7,620 bases of DNA from an uncultured Bacilli bacterium (GCA_934162685.1 CAKPJO010000076.1:1-7620), one strand, 5' to 3'; positions 1 through 6,407 are shown, counted from the first letter of the stretch. Notes: generated by a model from the sequence alone, not told the origin. Numbers and translations: made by a program.

Positions 1-91
1 TGGCGGAGAATTAGGGATTTGAACCCTAGCGCCCTGTTACAAGCCTACGAGCTTTCCAAGCCCGCCCCTTCAACCACTTGGGTAATTCTCC
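1..91 (-). tRNA. tRNA-Ser (anticodon GGA)
   Basis: Read on the minus strand this folds as a class II tRNA. The 7-bp acceptor stem is GGAGAAT (91-85) with ATTCTCC. The anticodon stem is CGGGC/GCTCG around the loop TTGGAAA (59-53), giving anticodon GGA at 57-55. A long variable region of about 19 nt follows, then the T arm TAGGG-TTCAAAT-CCCTA, discriminator G and an encoded CCA at positions 3-1. The long variable arm and the GGA anticodon identify a serine tRNA that reads UCC and UCU. The 3' CCA falls exactly on the window edge, so the mature sequence is complete, but whatever lies downstream is outside the window. Confidence 0.97.
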
Positions 92-102
92 AATGCTTGA
101 TA

Positions 103-131
103 ATTGTATCATTATTTTTCACTTTTGTCAT
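103..131 (-). promoter_or_regulatory. sigma-A-type promoter of the tRNA-Ser gene
   Basis: On the minus strand the -35 box ATGACA (131-126) is separated by exactly 17 bp from the -10 box TACAAT (108-103). Each box matches the consensus at five of six positions. Transcription would start near 96, only about five bases before the mature tRNA 5' end. The box is divergent from and almost back-to-back with the promoter at 139-167. The call rests on sequence match and position only. Confidence 0.7.
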
Positions 132-138
132 TATGTTT

Positions 139-167
139 TTGCAATTATGACTTATTTAAGTCATAAT
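139..167 (+). promoter_or_regulatory. sigma-A-type promoter of the rlu-pgcA gene run
   Basis: The -35 box TTGCAA (139-144) and -10 box CATAAT (162-167) are 17 bp apart. The predicted start is near 174, giving a leader of only about 16 nt before the ATG at 190. It is the only good promoter seen upstream of the five closely packed genes that follow. Its spacer and -10 box are almost entirely occupied by a perfect inverted repeat (see 144-167), so transcription from it may be regulated. Confidence 0.65.
144..167. repeat. 24-bp perfect inverted repeat, candidate operator
   Basis: Arms of 11 bp, ATTATGACTTA (144-154) and TAAGTCATAAT (157-167), flank a 2-nt centre TT. The repeat begins at the last base of the -35 box and ends at the last base of the -10 box of the plus-strand promoter. 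It does not overlap the tRNA promoter boxes but lies about 13 bp beyond the tRNA -35 box. The 2-nt loop and the absence of a following T-run argue against a terminator. The size and placement resemble a dimeric repressor site. No regulator is identified. Confidence 0.6.
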
Positions 168-189
168 ATTAACGAAGAGAGTGATGAGT

Positions 190-1155
190 ATGCAAGAAAT
201 ATTAATAACCAAAGAAAATGAAGGACAACGTGCGGATAAATTTGTTCGCAAATTTTTAAATGATGCCCCACTTTCTTTTATTTATCGTATTTTTCGAAAA
301 AAAGATGTAAAGATTAATGGACATTGGATTACTATCGATTATATCTTAAAAAAAGATGATGTTATGAGAATTTATGTAACTGATGAACAATTAAAAGAAT
401 TTAATAATCCTCGCCCAATTGAATCGATTAAATTTAATCATGAAATCATTTATGAAGACGACAATATTTTAATAGTTAATAAACCACGTGGATTACTTGT
501 TCACGGCGATGAAAAAGAAAAGAGAATAACATTATCAAATCAAGTATTAAGTTATTTATATGCAAAAGGCGAATATAATCCGAAAACATCACAAGGATTT
601 ACACCCGCTCCGGCCCATCGTATTGACCGTAATACTTCTGGATTAGTGGTTTTTGGTAAAACTATTAAAGCTTTACAATGTTTATTAGAATTATTTAAAG
701 ATAAAGAAACATTAGAAAAAGAATATTTAGCTTTAGTGGTTGGAAAAGTTAATAAAGGAGGTACAATTGACGCGCCTTTATTTAAAGATGCCACAAGTGG
801 ATTAGTGAAAGTTGATTTTCATTCTTCGTTTGCAAAAAGTGCCACCACAATTTATGATATTGAAGAAAAATTTGAAAATTATACATTATTAAAAATAAGA
901 ATATTAACAGGTAGGACTCATCAAATTCGTGCCCACATGCTTTATATTCATCATCCAGTTGTAGGTGATGGAAAATATGGCGATTTTGCTACTAATAGAT
1001 ATTTCAAAGATACATTTAATTTTGAAAATCAGTTTTTACATGCCCATAAAATTGAATTTAAAAATGTAGAAGGAGAATTATCTTATCTTTCTAACAAGTG
1101 CTTTGTAGCGGAATTACCAAAAGAAGAAAAAAACATTTTAACAAAACTATCTTAA
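190..1155 (+). CDS. RluC/RluD-family 23S rRNA (or tRNA) pseudouridine synthase
   Basis: This protein of 321 aa isomerises specific uridines in structured RNA, most often 23S rRNA, to pseudouridine in the cytoplasm. An N-terminal S4 RNA-binding domain covers about residues 8-62. The catalytic domain carries HRIDRNTSG (143-151), whose Asp146 is the expected catalytic residue. It also has the family segments EKEYLALVVGKV (177-188) and GRTHQIRAH (241-249). The length is normal for the family. The frame is open from GTG 181, with ATGs at 184 and 190. ATG 190 is preferred because AAGAGAG (175-181) lies 8 nt upstream, whereas it would sit too close to 184. It is the first gene of the run, followed 10 bp later by a membrane protein gene. 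RluC/RluD/RluB-type paralogues cannot be separated by eye, so the modified position is unknown. Confidence 0.95.
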   Translation: MQEILITKENEGQRADKFVRKFLNDAPLSFIYRIFRKKDVKINGHWITIDYILKKDDVMRIYVTDEQLKEFNNPRPIESIKFNHEIIYEDDNILIVNKPRGLLVHGDEKEKRITLSNQVLSYLYAKGEYNPKTSQGFTPAPAHRIDRNTSGLVVFGKTIKALQCLLELFKDKETLEKEYLALVVGKVNKGGTIDAPLFKDATSGLVKVDFHSSFAKSATTIYDIEEKFENYTLLKIRILTGRTHQIRAHMLYIHHPVVGDGKYGDFATNRYFKDTFNFENQFLHAHKIEFKNVEGELSYLSNKCFVAELPKEEKNILTKLS

Positions 1156-1165
1156 GAGGACTTAT

Positions 1166-1681
1166 ATGATATCGTTATCTTTAATATTTGTATTGGTAAA
1201 TATTATAGTTATTGTTGCAGTACTTTTTGCAAATGTTTTTAAATCGCGCGTTATTGCAACATCTCTTTTAATGATTGATTTATTTGGTGTGCTTTTAAAA
1301 GTGTTTGATAACTATATATTCAATAATCAAATCGAAGATTTTTTTATTGATTTGGTACGATCATTAAACTTAACCGCAAGTGTGACAAATCCTAATTTTA
1401 TAACCTTTATTGCGGGTTTAATAGTGCTTTTACAATTGTTTGTTGCTTGGTTAATGCTATATGCTTTGTTAAGAAGACTAGTGCCTTATAAACCACCAAT
1501 ACTTTTATCTAAACATGAAGAGCGTACATTATTAAATGAAGCAGTACTTTGGAAATCATTGCTTTTTATATCACTTAATATAATGATTATCTATGTTTTA
1601 GCTATTTTAAATCATGCTGCTAAGTTACCATATGGCATTTTAGAGCCTTTATTTTACATTGGATTTGGGGTGAGAGCATGA
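1166..1681 (+). CDS. predicted four-helix integral membrane protein, function unknown
   Basis: This 171-aa protein is not recognised. Hydrophobic stretches at about residues 3-24, 28-48, 78-104 and 130-149 suggest four membrane helices. A polar segment (about 50-77) lies between helices 2 and 3, and a short charged loop (KHEERTLLNE, about 116-125) precedes helix 4. The size and helix layout loosely recall CvpA-type proteins, but no diagnostic motif supports that name. The start ATG is preceded at 5 nt by AAGAGGA (1154-1160), which overlaps the stop of the rlu gene, so the two are almost certainly co-transcribed. It ends in TGA, which overlaps the ATG of the next gene (ATGA at 1678-1681) and implies translational coupling. 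This stop also shows that TGA is not read as Trp here. Confidence 0.85.
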   Translation: MISLSLIFVLVNIIVIVAVLFANVFKSRVIATSLLMIDLFGVLLKVFDNYIFNNQIEDFFIDLVRSLNLTASVTNPNFITFIAGLIVLLQLFVAWLMLYALLRRLVPYKPPILLSKHEERTLLNEAVLWKSLLFISLNIMIIYVLAILNHAAKLPYGILEPLFYIGFGVRA

Positions 1682-2766
1682 ATCCAAGAGAAAAAATATT
1701 GCTATTATCGGAGATGTTTGATGTTGATGTCAGTAGACACATTCAACCAATTTTAAGTGAAATTGAAAATAGTGAGCATTATAAAAAACTAGTCATTAAC
1801 GTTGAAATGGCATCAAAGTATCAAGTTCCATATACAGAAAAGTTTTTGAAAGAATATGATGAATTAAGTATTAATAAGATTACATCTATTAAAGATGCTT
1901 TTATTGCTCGTGCTAAAGTTGATTATTTGTATCAAATATCGCAACCTAAATACTTTATAAATCCCATTATGTTTAATCCTATGGAAATGAATACTAGTAT
2001 TACCATGATTGGTGAATTACCTTGCTATTATCATAATGAAGAAATGACAATTAATGATTTAGCGACTAGTGATAATATTTCTAATAAAGATAAGATAAAA
2101 GTAGTAAATGAAATTACTAAAAAATGGGCGGAAGATGCTCAAGAAACCATTATTGATAAGGTAAACTTATTAATAAGTAAGCGCAATAGGTTGTCATTCA
2201 AACAAAATAATTCTTCTATTTTTAAAAGAGGATTGATTTATCCTATTTTAATAATTATTGGAAATATGGTCTTTTTTGTTAGCATATTTTCTTCATCACA
2301 TTTTATGACAAGTGTATTGTTTGGACATTATGTTTCTAGTTACTTTTTCTTGTTTTTTACTATTTTCCTATTCTTGTTTGAAGCCGGAGAATTATTGAAT
2401 TTACGTATAGAAAAAAGCTATTTTGATGAAAAACAATATTGCTATACTTATTTAAAAAGTCATGCTTATTTAGCAGTTAAAAGCTTTGAAGATTCGATAT
2501 ATAAAATAAAAAGCGCATTGTTAGACGCTATTAAAAATAAAAGCGAAGTAAAAATATCAATTACAAAAGTTAATTATTTATCAAACTTTCGAAGAATTAT
2601 ATTGTTTTTAGAATCAAAAGTTAATATTAGTAAAAGAAAATATAAGGAATCTACGATAAATGCCATAAATATTGTTCGTTTAACATTACTAGTACTATTT
2701 TCTTTAGCATTAATAGGATATGTAATAATATTATGCATTTCTTATTTAAAAGGTGGTGCTATTTAA
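1678..2766 (+). CDS. predicted three-helix membrane protein with large cytoplasmic domains, function unknown
   Basis: This 362-aa protein is not recognised. A hydrophilic N-terminal domain (about 1-180, rich in Lys, Glu, Asn and Ile) is followed by two close membrane helices (about 186-206 and 211-236). A basic, probably helical soluble segment follows (about 240-330, many Lys/Arg and hydrophobic heptad-like spacing). A third helix (about 334-356) ends near the C terminus. The hairpin of helices 1 and 2 plus the Lys/Arg content suggests that both soluble parts face the cytoplasm. There is no signal peptide. Its start overlaps the preceding gene by 4 bp, and its stop shares one base with the next ATG (TAATG). 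It therefore belongs to a coupled trio. A membrane-anchored complex with its neighbours is an inference. ATA, AGA and CGA codons look commoner here than in the downstream mutase gene. Confidence 0.85.
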   Translation: MNPREKILLLSEMFDVDVSRHIQPILSEIENSEHYKKLVINVEMASKYQVPYTEKFLKEYDELSINKITSIKDAFIARAKVDYLYQISQPKYFINPIMFNPMEMNTSITMIGELPCYYHNEEMTINDLATSDNISNKDKIKVVNEITKKWAEDAQETIIDKVNLLISKRNRLSFKQNNSSIFKRGLIYPILIIIGNMVFFVSIFSSSHFMTSVLFGHYVSSYFFLFFTIFLFLFEAGELLNLRIEKSYFDEKQYCYTYLKSHAYLAVKSFEDSIYKIKSALLDAIKNKSEVKISITKVNYLSNFRRIILFLESKVNISKRKYKESTINAINIVRLTLLVLFSLALIGYVIILCISYLKGGAI

Positions 2767-3455
2767 TGGATTTAGATGTTTATTTTGATGATCTACACAT
2801 CACCAATTTAGTCGAATTAGGTAAATCTATGTATAAATACCCAGATTTGGCATTTAGTTTAATTATTCGTGCAGATTTCCAAGAAGCATTAAAAGAAAAT
2901 GAACCATATTTATATAAAAAATTTGTAGAGTTACAAGATATTGCTGATGATGATGAATTTGTTTTTAAAGTTAGTTATTTGTTTTGTCCATATATGACAC
3001 TTAGATATCATGGTTATATATTCGAAACTCTAGAAAACTTAGGAGAAAGAATGATAAATTATGGCCCAGTTATTGATGTGTATTTAATGGACTTAATTAA
3101 ACTAAAATTACTTTCTTATGTTTATGAATTGCAAGGATTAAATACTATTAGTAAAGAAGATTATCTTGCGATAAAAAAAGCCGAAGAATTGGTAAATGAC
3201 AATCCGCAAAAAGCATATTTTACTTTAGCATTTGACTTATCTAAGTCAAAAGTTTTAGTATATAATGGTAGGCCATATATATCACCAAAATCATTTTTAG
3301 AAGTTATGAGTAGTGATGTAAATATAACAAAGTTCGCTATTGATTTTGAAGAAAATGAATACTTCTTTGCATGGCTACATTATTTAAATTATGAAAACCG
3401 TTTAAAAAGGTTTCGAAATTTAGTAAAATTTATAGAGGAAAGAGAGAAAATTTAA
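2766..3455 (+). CDS. soluble acidic protein with internal repeat units, function unknown
   Basis: This protein of 229 aa has no membrane helix or signal peptide and is probably cytoplasmic. ATG 2766 is chosen over an in-frame ATG at 2733. It has AAGGTGG (2750-2756) 9 nt upstream, and it shares one base with the stop of the previous gene. The 11 extra residues from 2733 (hydrophobic/basic) are unlikely to be translated. At least two similar units are visible: ITNLVELGKSM (12-22) and FETLENLGERM (86-96). Each is followed by a Tyr/Pro segment and a hydrophobic stretch (about 23-42 and 97-116). A weaker third unit begins near 168 (GRPYISPKSFLEVM). The repeats suggest tandem alpha-helical or small interaction modules. 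No catalytic motif is seen. It ends 1 bp before the phosphohexomutase gene. Confidence 0.85.
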   Translation: MDLDVYFDDLHITNLVELGKSMYKYPDLAFSLIIRADFQEALKENEPYLYKKFVELQDIADDDEFVFKVSYLFCPYMTLRYHGYIFETLENLGERMINYGPVIDVYLMDLIKLKLLSYVYELQGLNTISKEDYLAIKKAEELVNDNPQKAYFTLAFDLSKSKVLVYNGRPYISPKSFLEVMSSDVNITKFAIDFEENEYFFAWLHYLNYENRLKRFRNLVKFIEEREKI

Positions 3456-3456
3456 T

Positions 3457-5166
3457 ATGAGTGTTATTGAAGAAAATTATCGTCGTTGGTTAAATTCACC
3501 TGTTGTTGATGAGAAAACCAAAAAAGAAATTTTAGGTATGAGAGAAGATGAAAAAAATGATGCATTTTTTAAAGATGCAGAATTTGGTACAGCGGGAATG
3601 CGTGGCATTTTAGGCCCAGGTACTAATCGTCTTAATATTTTTACTGTTCGTAAATCAACAGTGGCATTTGGCGTGTATTTATTAGAAAAATTTCCTAATG
3701 CTAAAACTAGTGGTGTTGTTATTTCTCATGATAACCGTCACATGTCCCGTGAATTTACTTTAGATACTGCGAAAACATTAAATGAAATGGGTATTAATAC
3801 ATTTATTTTTGATAGTTTACGTCCAACTCCAGAACTTTCATTTGCGGTTCGTGAATTAAAGGCTGTTGGTGGCGTTATGATTACAGCAAGTCATAACCCA
3901 CGTGAATATAATGGTTATAAAGTTTATGATGAAAATGGTTGTCAATTAGTGCCTTATCGTATTGAAAGATTACTTGAAATACTTGCTACTTTACCTGATG
4001 AATTATCAGTTACTTATAAAAAAGCAGAAGTTCCAGGAAAGAATGTTATTTTAGATGATACAATTGATAATCGTTATGTTGAAGAAGTATTAAGTATTCG
4101 TTTAAATCCTGATTTAGATAAAAAAGAATTTAAAGTAGTTTATACTCCACAACATGGAACAAGTTATATACCTGCTATGAAAATATTTGAAAAAGCTGGT
4201 TACAAAGATAATATCTTCCCTGTATTAAGTCAATGTACTCCAGACCCAGATTTTTCAAATACTTTATCTCCAAATCCAGAAGAACCAAAAGCTTATATTG
4301 AACCATTAAAATTAGCTAAAGAATTAGATGCAGACTTAATCGTGATGACTGATCCAGATGCTGATAGAGTGGGTGTTGCTTTTAAAAATTCTCATGGGGA
4401 ATTTGAATTACTCACTGGTAACCAATCTGGTGCTTTATTAATTAATTACATATTAGGGGAGCGTAAAGAAAAAGGTTTACTTTCTAAAAATGGTATTATG
4501 TATAACACTATTGTTACATCAACATTTGGTACTAAAATTGCTGCTTCATATGGCGTTAAAACTGAATCATTATTAACTGGATTTAAGTTTATTGGTGACG
4601 CAGTTGATTTAGCACTTAAAAATAATGGTCCACATTATGAATTTGGTTATGAAGAATCATATGGTTGCCTAATTAAACCTTTTGCTCGTGATAAGGATGC
4701 TCAACAAGCTTTACTTATGATTGTGGAAATGACTTTATTCTATTTAAGACACGGAAAAACATTAGACGTAGTTAAAGATGAATTAGAACAAAAATTTAAT
4801 TATTATCACGATACACAATTCTCAATTGCTTTTAAAGGTGCAGAAGGACCAGCGAAGATGGATAAATTAATGGAAGATTTACGTAAAGGAATTACTTCTA
4901 TTGCTGGATTTAAAGTTACAAGAATTGAAGATTATGAAAATAGTGTTGCTACAAACGAAGATGGAACAAAAGAAGTACTTACACTTCCGAAATCTAATGT
5001 CTTAAAGTTCTATATGGGTGAAGATAAAATCATTTGTGTACGTCCTAGTGGAACTGAACCAAAATGCAAATTCTATTATGGCGTAAATGATAAAGATAAA
5101 GAACTTGTTAAAGATTTACCAGCAACTTTACATAAAGATTTATTAAAAATATTAGGAATTGAATAA
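3457..5166 (+). CDS. pgcA: alpha-phosphoglucomutase/phosphomannomutase (alpha-D-phosphohexomutase family)
   Basis: This 569-aa cytoplasmic enzyme interconverts glucose-1-phosphate and glucose-6-phosphate, and possibly the mannose phosphates. It feeds cell-envelope glycan and glycolipid precursors. All four family signatures are intact. TASHNP (143-148) carries the phosphoserine Ser145. TDPDADRVG (298-306) provides the Mg-binding Asp residues 299, 301 and 303. GYEESYG (397-403) is the sugar-recognition loop. RPSGTEPK (529-536) is the phosphate-binding loop. The N-terminal GTAGMRG (44-50) is also typical. Length and motif order match the Bacillus PgcA type, hence the symbol, but substrate preference cannot be read from sequence. 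The gene begins 1 bp after the preceding stop, with AGAGAG (3441-3446) 10 nt upstream. It is the last gene of the run and is followed by a strong terminator. Its frequent CGT and GGT codons suggest good expression. Confidence 0.96.
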   Translation: MSVIEENYRRWLNSPVVDEKTKKEILGMREDEKNDAFFKDAEFGTAGMRGILGPGTNRLNIFTVRKSTVAFGVYLLEKFPNAKTSGVVISHDNRHMSREFTLDTAKTLNEMGINTFIFDSLRPTPELSFAVRELKAVGGVMITASHNPREYNGYKVYDENGCQLVPYRIERLLEILATLPDELSVTYKKAEVPGKNVILDDTIDNRYVEEVLSIRLNPDLDKKEFKVVYTPQHGTSYIPAMKIFEKAGYKDNIFPVLSQCTPDPDFSNTLSPNPEEPKAYIEPLKLAKELDADLIVMTDPDADRVGVAFKNSHGEFELLTGNQSGALLINYILGERKEKGLLSKNGIMYNTIVTSTFGTKIAASYGVKTESLLTGFKFIGDAVDLALKNNGPHYEFGYEESYGCLIKPFARDKDAQQALLMIVEMTLFYLRHGKTLDVVKDELEQKFNYYHDTQFSIAFKGAEGPAKMDKLMEDLRKGITSIAGFKVTRIEDYENSVATNEDGTKEVLTLPKSNVLKFYMGEDKIICVRPSGTEPKCKFYYGVNDKDKELVKDLPATLHKDLLKILGIE

Positions 5167-5172
5167 AATACA

Positions 5173-5206
5173 AAAAGATGAGTGACTCAAAGCCTACTCA
5201 TCTTTT
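5173..5206. terminator. bidirectional intrinsic terminator between convergent genes
   Basis: A perfect 11-bp stem, AAAAGATGAGT (5173-5183) with ACTCATCTTTT (5196-5206), encloses a 12-nt loop. The T-run forms part of the right arm for plus-strand transcripts, and the A-rich left flank supplies the U-run for minus-strand transcripts. It ends the pgcA run 6 bp after its stop. Its right arm lies inside the last codons and stop of the minus-strand HAD gene (stop TAG at 5196-5194), so that arm is also coding sequence. Confidence 0.85.
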
Positions 5207-6006
5207 AAAATACTTTTTAATTCATACATTATGCCATCATGGTCATTATCAAATTTACTAACACGGGTGGCATATTTTTTTAAGTTGTCGTTAGCGTTTT
5301 TCATAGCTACGGATATTCCCGCAAATTGGAACATTTGAATATCGTTATTAGCGTCACCAAAGGCAATAATATGATCTTGGCTAATATTATATAATTTAGC
5401 AACATCCGCAAGAGCGTGAGCTTTAGTGACATTAGAGAAGAATATTTCAGAATAATGTTCGTAAGCTCCCATCCAAAATCTAATTTCTAATCCTGGGTGT
5501 TTTTTAACTGCAGCTTCTAATAAATCATTAGAATCAGTAGAATAGCTTTTGATTATCATTGTCATTGGATCATCAGTTAATGTTTCACGAATATCACCTT
5601 TTATTAATTTCATACCTTTAGTAACGAATACACTTTCAAGTGTTTCATCATCTTTTATAATCCAAAGTTCTTTATTTGTTTCACATAAAACATTTTCAAT
5701 ATACTTAGGTCCAACATCGTCATAAATTTGTTTGATTATTTCTTTAGGAAAGGCAAAATTCATTTCTTTAAATGAAGAATCATTAGGAGATATGATATTT
5801 GCGCCATTATAGCAAATAATAGGTGAATGAAGTTTTAATTCATCATAGTATCTTTTTATTGAGCGAATTGGTCTTCCTGTAGCAATAACAATAATGTGTC
5901 CTAATTCATCGAGATGATGAAGATATTTTAATGTAGCAGGACAAATTTCTTTCTGGCTATTTAATAAAGTGCCATCTAAGTCAAGAGCGATTAAGTATTT
6001 TTCCAT
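5194..6006 (-). CDS. Cof-type HAD-IIB family phosphatase
   Basis: This 270-aa cytoplasmic Mg-dependent phosphatase of the HAD superfamily belongs to the Cof/YidA-like subgroup, which hydrolyses small phosphorylated metabolites such as sugar phosphates or FMN/PLP. Motif I is DLDGTLL (9-15) with Asp9 as nucleophile and Asp11 as acid/base. Motif II is the Thr in ATGRP (42-46). Motif III is Lys195 in SNVTKAHAL. Motif IV is GDANND (217-222). The C2-type cap lies between about 85 and 190. Length is typical. The start is fixed by the N-terminal motif, and an in-frame TAA lies two codons upstream. No Shine-Dalgarno lies at normal distance: the nearest purine block, AAAGGA, is about 23 nt upstream of the ATG. 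It converges with pgcA on a shared terminator. The substrate is unknown, although sugar phosphate is plausible given the neighbour. Confidence 0.94.
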   Translation of the reverse strand: MEKYLIALDLDGTLLNSQKEICPATLKYLHHLDELGHIIVIATGRPIRSIKRYYDELKLHSPIICYNGANIISPNDSSFKEMNFAFPKEIIKQIYDDVGPKYIENVLCETNKELWIIKDDETLESVFVTKGMKLIKGDIRETLTDDPMTMIIKSYSTDSNDLLEAAVKKHPGLEIRFWMGAYEHYSEIFFSNVTKAHALADVAKLYNISQDHIIAFGDANNDIQMFQFAGISVAMKNANDNLKKYATRVSKFDNDHDGIMYELKSILKDE

Positions 6007-6038
6007 AAAATTTAAAAGTAACTAAGTTTTCCTTTCTA

Positions 6039-6067
6039 ATGACTGCTAAGTTAGCATATTTTATAAT
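6039..6067 (+). promoter_or_regulatory. sigma-A-type promoter of the small membrane protein gene
   Basis: The -35 box ATGACT (6039-6044) and a perfect -10 box TATAAT (6062-6067) are 17 bp apart. The predicted start is near 6074, only about five bases before the ATG at 6079, so the transcript would be leaderless or nearly so. The spacer begins with a short palindrome, GCTAA-G-TTAGC (6045-6055), immediately after the -35 box. The motif CTAAGTT occurs both there (6046-6052) and at 6022-6028. No convincing minus-strand promoter for the HAD gene was found in the same 72-bp gap. Confidence 0.6.
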
Positions 6068-6078
6068 GGTGATAACAA

Positions 6079-6330
6079 ATGTACTTTTATCGGATTAGTC
6101 TTTTTGCTATTGGCTTATTACTAGCAACAATAGGGTGTGTTTTCTTAGTTATCGACTTTACACTTCTAAACTATGGATTTACCTTAATAGAATTTTTTTG
6201 TTATACTCTATCAACCAAAACATTCTATTTGTTACCCACCGGAGTTATTTTAATGGTAATAAGTCTATTTTGCAACAAATTATGGAATAAACTTTCAAAC
6301 TATTTAAAAGCTAGAAAAAATAAAATTTAA
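6079..6330 (+). CDS. small two-helix membrane protein, function unknown
   Basis: This 83-aa protein has two hydrophobic stretches (about residues 7-28 and 50-66). A short loop separates them, and the C-terminal tail is strongly basic (Lys/Arg-rich, about 67-83). The tail would be cytoplasmic, and the N terminus too, under the positive-inside rule. It has no recognised motif. A good promoter lies just upstream, but the ribosome site is poor: GGTGAT (6068-6073) is only 5 nt from the ATG and would lie at or before the predicted transcript start. Leaderless translation is possible. No terminator separates it from the downstream spx-like gene, so some read-through is likely. Reading frame, composition and promoter favour a real gene, but conservation could not be tested. 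Confidence 0.65.
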   Translation: MYFYRISLFAIGLLLATIGCVFLVIDFTLLNYGFTLIEFFCYTLSTKTFYLLPTGVILMVISLFCNKLWNKLSNYLKARKNKI

Positions 6331-6339
6331 AATTGTTCT

Positions 6340-6386
6340 AAAAAATCAAAAAAAGTATTGTTAACTAGCGCAAACTTATTTAAAAT
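6340..6386 (+). promoter_or_regulatory. promoter of the spx-like gene with upstream A-tracts
   Basis: The -35 box TTGTTA (6358-6363) and -10 box TAAAAT (6381-6386) are 17 bp apart. The predicted start is near 6393, giving a leader of about 15 nt that begins at the ribosome site. Two A-runs (6340-6345 and 6348-6354) sit directly upstream of the -35 box, where an UP element would contact the RNA polymerase alpha C-terminal domain. No AGCA-type Spx-response motif was seen there, so autoregulation is not claimed. Confidence 0.6.
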
Positions 6387-6407
6387 ATGAGCGTAGGAGT
6401 GGATATT

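Noticed and set aside
144..167. Palindrome considered as an intrinsic terminator
   Set aside because: The loop is only 2 nt, the stem is AT-rich and no T-run follows on the plus strand. Its overlap with promoter boxes fits an operator better.
552..794. 80-codon open frame on the minus strand
   Set aside because: It lies wholly inside the pseudouridine synthase gene, has no recognisable motif and no promoter or ribosome site. It is a shadow of the real gene.
1679..1681. Possible Mycoplasma genetic code (TGA read as Trp)
   Set aside because: TGA ends the 171-aa frame in a classic ATGA overlap with the next gene, and Trp residues in conserved proteins use TGG.
2733..2765. Upstream in-frame ATG extending the soluble trio protein by 11 residues
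   Set aside because: It has no ribosome site and overlaps the preceding gene by 34 bp, whereas ATG 2766 has AAGGTGG at good spacing.
1166..3455. Trio of unknown genes considered as a defence or toxin system
   Set aside because: No nuclease, NTPase, toxin or other effector motif is visible, and the genes are flanked by housekeeping genes with no mobile-element signs. It is kept only as an uncharacterised cluster.
6374..6383. ACTTATTTAA shared by the spx-like promoter and the palindrome at 150-159
   Set aside because: It is a short AT-rich 10-mer, only half of the palindrome is matched and similar strings occur in coding sequence (near 2741). It is likely chance.
6387..6407. Upstream in-frame ATG of the spx-like gene
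   Set aside because: It falls within or before the predicted transcript start at about 6393, and the family begins at ATG 6408, which has GGAG 8 nt upstream.
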